Assembly: GCA_011037195.1 (NCBI GenBank)
Contig: JAAEAF010003489.1
Coordinates: 88,500-152,499, forward strand
Length of the DNA stretch: 64,000 bases
From: Triatoma infestans
Taxonomy: Eukaryota; Arthropoda; Insecta; Hemiptera; Reduviidae
Direction of reading: 5' to 3'
Part shown: positions 58,011 through 64,000 of the stretch, piece by piece
Layout of the letters: each line of letters opens with the position of its first letter
Numbering within the stretch: the first letter of the stretch is position 1
Notes under the pieces: generated by a model
What the model was told of the DNA's origin: nothing
Databases searched by the model: none
What the model saw: only the letters and a program-made list of their open reading frames with translations
Position numbers and translations under genes: made by a program

Positions 58011-58014
58011 TTCT

Positions 58015-58495
58015 GTCGGAAGCTTTCACTAAGATTTATACAACCTTTTCCTTCTTTTTTTTCGTCTCAGTAACGCCAAGAAAATTTACTCTCGCCTTCT
58101 TCAATTTATCTATTAACTCATCTTGCTTCCTATTCCTCTTACATTCCATGTTCCTAAACTTAAAATCCGTTTTCTTCGCCTAGTCAGTCACCATGTAAAT
58201 CCATCATTCTTTCCTACATTGTCTTTAATCATTTCTTTTCGGCTATGTGAGGGATTGACCTAAGAGCAGCCTAGCTTGATGGAGAGGCTGCCTTCTTATG
58301 GTTATCAAGTTTGCCATTTTCTCCCACGGGCGATCACCCTAAGGTTTGTGTTGTACTGTCTTTAAGATTTATATGGGATGTGCATATTGTGAATCTATTA
58401 TACACTGATTTGGTGAGCTGTGGTGACCCGTAGGGACGCTTTTTTCCCCCATGTGCAACAGATACCCTTGCGGGTATCACGTAGTTAAAATAAAA
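58015..58495 (-). mobile_element. RTE-type retrotransposon 5' end
   Basis: On the minus strand, about 58155 to 58040 encodes the endonuclease N-terminus: NMECKRNRKQDELIDKLKKA, RVNFLGVTET. Its 5' UTR (58160-58490) has AAGGCAGCCTCTCCATCAAG and GGGTCACCACAGCTCACC. It stops abruptly at 58020 and is broken by stops. Confidence 0.6.
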
Positions 58496-58499
58496 ATTG

Positions 58500-60024
58500 T
58501 AGGGCATTATGGAATTAAAAAAATCTGTGATAAAACTATAACGACTTTCATTTGCTGTAATTATTTCTTAAACTAGGAATTTTATCATTGTTCAATTGGA
58601 CTTACTATTAAATCTAAATAAAAAGTTATAGGGATTAAATTAATTGATTTTTGTGATAAAGAAGCTATTTGAAAGTGACCACATTTACTAGGGGCACTAA
58701 TGACCAAGAAACCAATACGTCAAAAAGCAAAAAAAAAAAAAAAAAAATGTAGTAAGAAATTTATATGAATATTGACATTGAAAAATTTATTTAGGATTTT
58801 GCTGCCTCCAAATGGAGAATATTTCAGTTTCTTTGAATGTTTTTACATACCGTTTGCAACCGATTTATTAGTTTTTTTCAGATCAAAAAATAATTAACCT
58901 AAAATCTCGGGATCAAATTTGTGTGCTACGCTGGAACAATTTTTTGAATATAAGTTGCGTAATATGTAGTTGATGAAGAAATAAACATTGTCAGTATTCT
59001 AGTGGTCTTTGGGAGGTATAGATTCAGTGGTATCTAGTAACTTCGCCAATAATACGTATATACTGTATGTCGATGATTGATACTTGATTTCCAACTCATT
59101 ATCCCGCTTCATGGATCGCTGATGTGCTAGCGCTTCAGTTCTCTGATTGCCTTATTAATGCTTATTTAAATATTAAAAAAAAAAAAAAAAATGGAAAAAT
59201 AATTTTGTTTCAAGATACTAAAGTTTCAATTTTATTACATCTTAGTAATTAACAGAAGTGGCACAGAGAAGCTGAATAGTTATTGACTTTGATCACCCAG
59301 TTGAGGTGTTTCTCCCGTTAAATGTTCTAGTATTTTATTTCAAGTATTAATATGGGAAATTGATGTTAAATTAGTTTGCAATCCGCTCTATTCTTAAGAT
59401 CCTTTTGATGGATTGATATAAAGATCACTTGAAAAAGTAGATATCTTTACTTTAGAAACTTTACTACAGAAGCAAAGAAATTGAAATGCTAAGCTGATAG
59501 CTGACTTTTCTATGTAAATCGACCTGCACGTCGCAGATCCTTTCATCGAAGCTGGGATTTGAGCATTGCTTCGTCGAATTCCTATTTTACTCTAGTCAAC
59601 TATTTCAATCTCATTCGATATCGAATCCGATTAGTTTTAAAAGCAACAATTTGTAGAAAAACTTGATAGCAAAAGCTAAATAAATCGTCAAATAGGGCAG
59701 CTTCAAGCCTACTTTACATTATTGCAACGAATATTCATGAAAATTATCACTTAAGAAACCAAGGTCTTTCAAAGTATTTTATAAACCAATATTTTAAAAA
59801 TAAAAGCAGAATATATTGAGAAAGAGGATCGCTTTTAGCGTCCGGAAATCAGAATAAGTTTCGTGGAGACTCATAAAAAATCATCTGTTGTTTAAATATT
59901 CCGTAATGTAATTTCTCTGTCTGATCTGCGATTAGTTTATAAATTAACTGAAGTCTTTCTCCCCATTGATAACCCTATTTCAGATTTTTTTTTTTTTGCA
60001 AACTAATTAATCAATGGGTTTTAG
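58500..60024. other. No gene; upstream region of the AIG1-like gene
   Basis: AT-rich with long A runs at 58729-58747 and 59173-59190. The promoter and any 5' non-coding exon of the AIG1-like gene should lie here or farther left, but no core-promoter element stands out. Confidence 0.4.
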
Positions 60025-60086
60025 GTTCAACGAAACTCCATTATGGAATATATTTGAATAGATTTTTACATATTGGCGTTGTATTA

Positions 60087-60212
60087 ATGTATTGTATATT
60101 ATTATTGAATATAATACTAATACCGAAAAGATTTCCAAATATATTCTCATCGCATAGAGTTGTGAACCATGGATGGCAGTATAGAAATTATCTCTTTAGC
60201 ATTTGGGGAACA
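60087..60212 (+). CDS. AIG1: AIG1/ADTRP-family membrane protein, exon 1 (42 codons)
   Basis: From ATG 60087: MYCILLLNIILIPKRFPNIF, then HGWQYRNYLFSIWGT at the donor GTAAGT (60213). A hydrophobic N-terminal segment is followed by the W-x-x-x-L-T/S-x-W block that precedes TM2 in Far-17a/AIG1 proteins (atypical membrane hydrolases of fatty-acid esters of hydroxy fatty acids, acting in the ER/plasma membrane). Phase 0 end. The frame is open upstream to a possible acceptor (GGGTTTTAG, 60024), so the exon could start earlier; the Met at 60087 gives a family-typical total of 228 residues. The family's nucleophilic Thr would correspond to Ser38 or Thr42, depending on alignment. Confidence 0.7.
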
Positions 60213-60286
60213 GTAAGTTAATTAAGAATTTATTTATTTTTGCATGCAGGATGGCTTCTTTATTTATTTATTTATTTAATTTTTAG

Positions 60287-60430
60287 ATAGCACAATTTGT
60301 TTACTTTTGTATGTATGTTGCAATGGATATACTAGAAATCCAGGGTGGAATTTTAGCTTTGAAAATTAAACAAAAAATGCAAAGTATAGCCAGTTATATG
60401 CTGTTTACGTTTGTGTTCCCATTATCAGTG
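60287..60430 (+). CDS. AIG1: AIG1/ADTRP-family membrane protein, exon 2 (48 codons)
   Basis: Acceptor TTTTAG (60281-60286) and donor GTAAGT (60431), both phase 0. Encodes IAQFVYFCMYVAMDILEIQG, GILALKIKQKMQSIAS, YMLFTFVFPLSV: TM2, a basic loop, and the start of TM3. The position of IxQxxxF and the FxFPxS(V/T) block match AIG1-family proteins. The intron to exon 1 is only 74 bp. Confidence 0.85.
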
Positions 60431-60893
60431 GTAAGTTACAATATTCACTGCAATGTTGATTTCTTAAATAATATGTCAGTATAGTGAAATTATACTCTGA
60501 GTCATATATTCTTGACCAGCATGTCGATCAAATTGCCCGTATGAACAATTGTTTGTTACAAAAGAAACAGTAGAAAAATGGCCAAAAAAGTTGGTGTGAA
60601 AGACGGTATACGATTTTCGTTTACAGCAAATTTCACAGTTATTATGAGAAATGCATTAATATTTTATTACTCAAGTTACCAAAATCCTTAACATATGAAA
60701 CTTTAATTTGGCCAGAATTAACTTACAGAAAATATAATAAATTCGATATGGAATACTTGACCCAGCTATCGGTCTATAAACTAAGACGCTCCAAGGCCAG
60801 AAAACAATATATCTAATCTCATTAACTTTTTTCTAATAATAATCATCAGTATCTAAAAATATCTGTTTTTATTAAAATATTTCCTTTTTTCAG

Positions 60894-61111
60894 CATATAT
60901 TCATATTGTTTTGGTGTTTATACGCTTGGGACAGAGAATATATATATCCAAAAGTTCTTGATGAAATGGCTCCATTCTGGTTGAACCATATATTACATAC
61001 ATATCCACCAATATTGTCTGTTATCTATATGTTAGTAAGCAATGAAAATGAGCCGCCAATTAAATCAACATTTTCCGGATTGGCTACCTTAATGACAACT
61101 TATTCTCTTAT
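60894..61111 (+). CDS. AIG1: AIG1/ADTRP-family membrane protein, exon 3
   Basis: Starts after TTTTTTCAG. HIFILFWCLYAWDREYIYPK, VLDEMAPFWLNHILHTYPPI, then IKSTFSGLATLMTTYSL. FWxLYxxDRExxYPKxLD and WLNHxxHT are the signature blocks of the family; the His in the second is part of the proposed Thr/His catalytic pair. TM3-TM5. I end it at 61111 (donor AT|GTATGT), which leaves two bases of a codon and joins in phase to exon 4; reading on would enter a SINE. 218 nt. Confidence 0.9.
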
Positions 61112-61139
61112 GTATGTAATATTAAATTTTAAGTTAATT

Positions 61140-61387
61140 TTTTTTTTTTTTAATTTAAGGCGCTTCAACATCTATAGTCATTAGCGCCCGGAGCCTTCTC
61201 AGTGCACTGCCTCCGGCCTCTGGACAGTGTTCTCTCGCTACAGACAACACTGTCCATCACCGGACACGTGAGCTGTAGATGCTCCTATGAAGAAAAAAAT
61301 CTAAGGGTAGCACTGGACTCGAACCCGGCACCTCCGGCGTGAGAGTCCAACGCGCTAACCACTTAGCTAATCCCTGCCTTAGGTTAA
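61140..61387 (-). repeat. Complete SINE S1 in an intron of the AIG1-like gene
   Basis: Minus orientation: A tail as the T run at 61140-61152, the body, then the tRNA-like head with B box (GGACTCGAACC on the plus strand, 61316-61326) and A box (CGCTAACCACTTAGCTA, about 61351-61367). It lies 29 bp downstream of the exon 3 donor and is antisense to the gene. Confidence 0.85.
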
Positions 61388-61492
61388 ATTTATTAAATTC
61401 CATTTTTATTAGCAAAAAAAAATTCCAATTTTTTAAGCAATTGATATTAAATAACATCCGGTATTTTATCCGTCGTAGCATGCATATTGGCT

Positions 61493-61534
61493 ATGTTCCT
61501 GACCGGTTTCGGATATTCATCCATCGTCAGAGCA
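61493..61534 (-). ncRNA. Second hammerhead-like motif (in AIG1-like intron)
   Basis: Minus strand: CTGACGA (fits CUGANGA), an extra T, a perfect GGAT-GAAT-ATCC hairpin (helix II), then GAAACCGGTC. In the last, A-U, C-G and C-G could form helix III before GUC. Helix I is only two pairs in this copy (AG with CT). Part of a short repeat also at 42375-42470. Activity unproven. Confidence 0.25.
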
Positions 61535-62164
61535 AATTCACCAAGTTCGTGTAGGGAGTTCACTTCAACGTAATGTTTCTGTAGACTAACACTTGTTGGT
61601 TGTATGTATGTGGGAAGGTTATAAGGTTATGTTACTACATGTGTGTGTTTCATGACAAAGTGAAATTATTATAAATTGTGATTAGGCATTAGGAAATAGT
61701 GTGTAATAAATAGCATGTTTTGAAGAATACTTTATAACTAAATTTTAAGACGGTTGTTAAGCATGCTCAGTGTTTTACCAAGTCATTTCATTGGAGGGGA
61801 GGATAAGTTATTTCAGGAGTAAACTGTACTAATAAGATTAGATAAATTTTAAGGAAAGGCAATTAAGGATGAATTTTAAAGAAAGGCAATGCAAAGTTTA
61901 TGGACAGTGAAAAGTTTGTACAATTAAGAAATAAATGTGAAAAAGAAGCAGGGTTAATATAAGAGAACATGTAAGTAAATTGATATGTAAGAAGGTGGTA
62001 ACAAACAGCAAATTGGAGATGATATTAAATTAGTAATAAAGGAAATCAATTGTGTGCGTTATTATTTATCATGCTTATTTTTAATTATATTAATTTATAT
62101 TTAAATTACATTAAAAATATGTTGAGTGAGATGTGGTGGCATTTGTAAAGGTATTTTTAATAGG

Positions 62165-62610
62165 GCACGGTAGGAGATTTTAAATATATCATGCCCGACC
62201 GACATACGGACCATACAAACATTTCAATCCAAACTACTCAGACAGATAGTTGACGCTCCTTTTTACGTTACAAACCTCACTCTCCACAATGACCTTAACA
62301 TCCCTTTCGTACAACAACTTGCCAAGACAAAATACCACAAATACCACACTGCTCTCTCACACTGCCCTCATCCCTTCGTACAGTCTCTTGCTTCTACTAC
62401 CATCCCTGACAATCCACCTCGCCGACTGAACCGCCAGTGGCCCCGAGATTTCCTTCGGGACTGATCAGTGACTGGTATCCCGTAGAGAGTGCTACCACTG
62501 GGTAGTTTCTCTCCTCCCACTCTTCACGCCTCTATTCTCTCTCTCTCTTCTCATTTACTTATTGCATATATAACTATACAGATTGTAAATTTCTAAATAA
62601 AGAAAAATAT
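62165..62610 (+). mobile_element. Jockey-type element 3' end in AIG1-like intron
   Basis: APFYVTNLTLHNDLNIPFVQ-like frame (from about 62245; first residue distorted), then TIPDNPPRRLNRQWPRDFLR and a stop at 62462. The 3' UTR has GAGTGCTACCACTGGGTAG (62487-62505) and ends AATAAAGAAAAA followed by (TA)n at 62609-62626. Same strand as the gene. 5' truncated. Confidence 0.85.
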
Positions 62611-62693
62611 ATATATATATATATATCATGCAAATAATTTATACTTTAATCATATTAAATAACTTTGTTTTTTGTTTTTTTTACTGAATTTAG

Positions 62694-62845
62694 ATCTCTC
62701 TACATTAAATTCGTTCACGGAGTTTGGATCTATCAAGCATTTAATATGTTCGAGGATACTTTAGCAAAATGTATTTTATTGTATTGTGCCATGGGTGCTA
62801 TACCGTTTTTATTTTTGGGCCATAAACTTAATAAAATTTTAACAG
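62694..62845 (+). CDS. AIG1: AIG1/ADTRP-family membrane protein, exon 4
   Basis: Acceptor TTTACTGAATTTAG, donor ACAG|GTAAGT (62846). SLYIKFVHGVWIYQAFNMFE, then LAKCILLYCAMGAIPFLFLG, HKLNKIL: the GVW(I/V)Y block and the last membrane segment, followed by the family's GxxLN-like motif. It begins with the third base of a codon and ends with the first, matching exon 3 and the proposed exon 5. Confidence 0.9.
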
Positions 62846-63264
62846 GTAAGTTTTTGTTTTAATTTTTGATAACAGCTGATAGATTTTAAATCAGTTGTTA
62901 TTTTCTTCCGCTATTTTTCTTTGTTAACGACAGATATTTTTTAATAAACAGGTTTAAAACAGAAATTCTTCTTCAGTATACCAGTCTCTAAAGAAAGTAT
63001 GCCAGTCCATGAGAAAGAAATGTGAAACATAGAAACTTAAATAACCTTAACTCAAGCTTATTACGCTAAACTTATTGAAGCTTATAATTACCGTTATAAG
63101 TTATGCAAAAATTTGTAACTAAATAGGGAAATTTTCATATTTATTAAAAAACAAAGTGAACAACTTTTCATTATGACTGATTAATTTATTTATAATTTTA
63201 ATATATTTAAAAAAAAATAATTTTGTATTATTTATATTTTATGGTAATAATATTTTAATTTTAG

Positions 63265-63311
63265 ATAAGAGTTTAGTATTTATAATTAGAGAGAGTGCTA
63301 GCTATATGTAA
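63265..63311 (+). CDS. AIG1: AIG1/ADTRP-family membrane protein, proposed short last exon
   Basis: Acceptor TATTTTAATTTTAG (ending 63264). Joined to exon 4 it gives DKSLVFIIRESASYM and a TAA stop at 63309-63311. The five exons sum to 687 nt (228 codons plus stop), a multiple of three and the usual length for the family (about 230-245 residues). Without this exon, reading into the intron after exon 4 stops after GKFLF. The tail sequence is not conserved enough to confirm by eye. Confidence 0.5.
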
Positions 63312-63699
63312 ATATATTCATTGAAAGATAATTTTTGTTTCCTTAAATATTTACAAATATCAATTCAATTCTTTCCTGATGGAGGGGGGATTTTATGTTT
63401 CTTGTTGTGCTATTTTGATATATATTTATATAATATAATGTTTTTTTTTTTTGCATGGAACATTAAAAAAAAGAAAAGAAATTAGATTTAGATTTAATTA
63501 TCTTGCTACTATATAATCTTCAGTTCATTTTCTTCAATTTTATTAAGATTTATAGATAAAACCACTGAACCAACAACAATATATAAGATTGGAAATTTAT
63601 CGCCACAAATTCCTCACAATTATCCGAAATTTTTTTTTTTTTTTTTGAAAAATGTTACCAAAAGAATTAATTCGTTTTTTTTTTTTCTGTGAAGTGTTT
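63312..63699. other. Probable 3' UTR and downstream DNA of the AIG1-like gene
   Basis: No AATAAA is seen after the stop; an ATTAAA lies at about 63463. Poly-T runs at 63441-63452, 63629-63646 and 63675-63686. Confidence 0.35.
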
Positions 63700-64000
63700 A
63701 GGGAATAGGATAGAGGATAGAATAGGATAGGGGATAGGTTAGGATAGGATAGGATAGGGGATAGGTTAGGATAGGATACGATAGAGGATAGGATAGGATA
63801 GGTTAGGGGATATGGCAGATTAGGGGATAGGGCAGGTTAGGGGATAGATAGAATAGGGAAAAGTATAGGATAGGGGAAAAGATAGGATAGGGGATAGGAT
63901 AGGATAGGGGAAAGGATAGGATAGGATAGGGGATAGGACAGGATAGGGGATAGGCCTGGATAGGGAATAGGACGGGATAGGGGATAGGACAGGATAGGGG
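63700..64000 (+). repeat. GGATA-type minisatellite, continues past the window
   Basis: Irregular array of the pentamer GGATA with interspersed GGGGATA, GGTTA and GGCAG variants, forming a loose 15-20 bp higher unit (AGGATAGGATAGGGGAT). It runs to the last base. The G-rich strand is the plus strand. Confidence 0.9.

Noticed and set aside
1..64000. CRISPR array, bacterial operon or integrated virus with intact genes
   Set aside because: No regularly spaced direct repeats, no operon-like gene packing, and no envelope or gag-pol region was recognised; LTRs are solo.

Overview
This is an AT-rich eukaryotic window, almost certainly from an arthropod and probably an insect. Two genes are split by canonical GT-AG introns, and nearly all of the rest is transposable-element debris typical of insect genomes: Jockey, RTE and RNase H-bearing non-LTR retrotransposons, a mariner, tRNA-derived SINEs, solo LTRs and MITEs. 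There is no operon structure, bacterial gene, rRNA or CRISPR array. The species cannot be fixed from the sequence.

Host genes. (1) On the minus strand at 9396-9776, two consecutive exons encode part of a GAF domain of a cyclic-nucleotide phosphodiesterase of the PDE11 type. No other exon of this gene was found. (2) On the plus strand at 60087-63311, five exons can be assembled without a frame break into a 228-residue integral membrane protein of the Far-17a/AIG1/ADTRP family. Both genes carry repeats in or around their introns.

Layout. 1-4.1 kb: AT-rich DNA with a CA-containing tandem duplication. 4.1-6.7 kb: three SINE copies, one interrupted by a MITE. 7.2-8.6 kb: a cluster of inverted repeats. 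9.4-9.8 kb: the Pde11 exons. 10.5-16.5 kb: non-LTR fragments, a 293-bp palindromic element and a possible LTR. 17.1-19.9 kb: a solo LTR and an abundant unclassified repeat, called family A here. 20.1-22.3 kb: a Jockey element split by another non-LTR insertion. 23.3-29.7 kb: family A, two elements with long terminal inverted repeats, and an RTE copy with an inverted 5' part. 31-36.3 kb: RNase H-type retroelement tails and a second solo LTR. 37-39.6 kb: two family A copies and a palindromic CRE-like site. 41.4-49.2 kb: a retroelement tail, a second SINE type, family A split by a third solo LTR, and two relatives of the 4.3-kb MITE. 50.1-58.5 kb: RTE fragments, a full-length but broken mariner and a 97-bp MITE. 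60.1-63.3 kb: the AIG1-like gene. 63.7-64.0 kb: a GGATA-type minisatellite running off the window.

Most notable: family A (roughly 0.65-1.2 kb, with one or two tandem modules of about 300 bp, at least a dozen fragments here); hammerhead-ribozyme-like motifs in short repeats; a MITE family with a coding-like segment; and nested insertions that give a relative chronology. All coordinates come from reading the sequence by eye. Repeat boundaries are good to about 10-30 bp except where target-site duplications or splice sites fix them.
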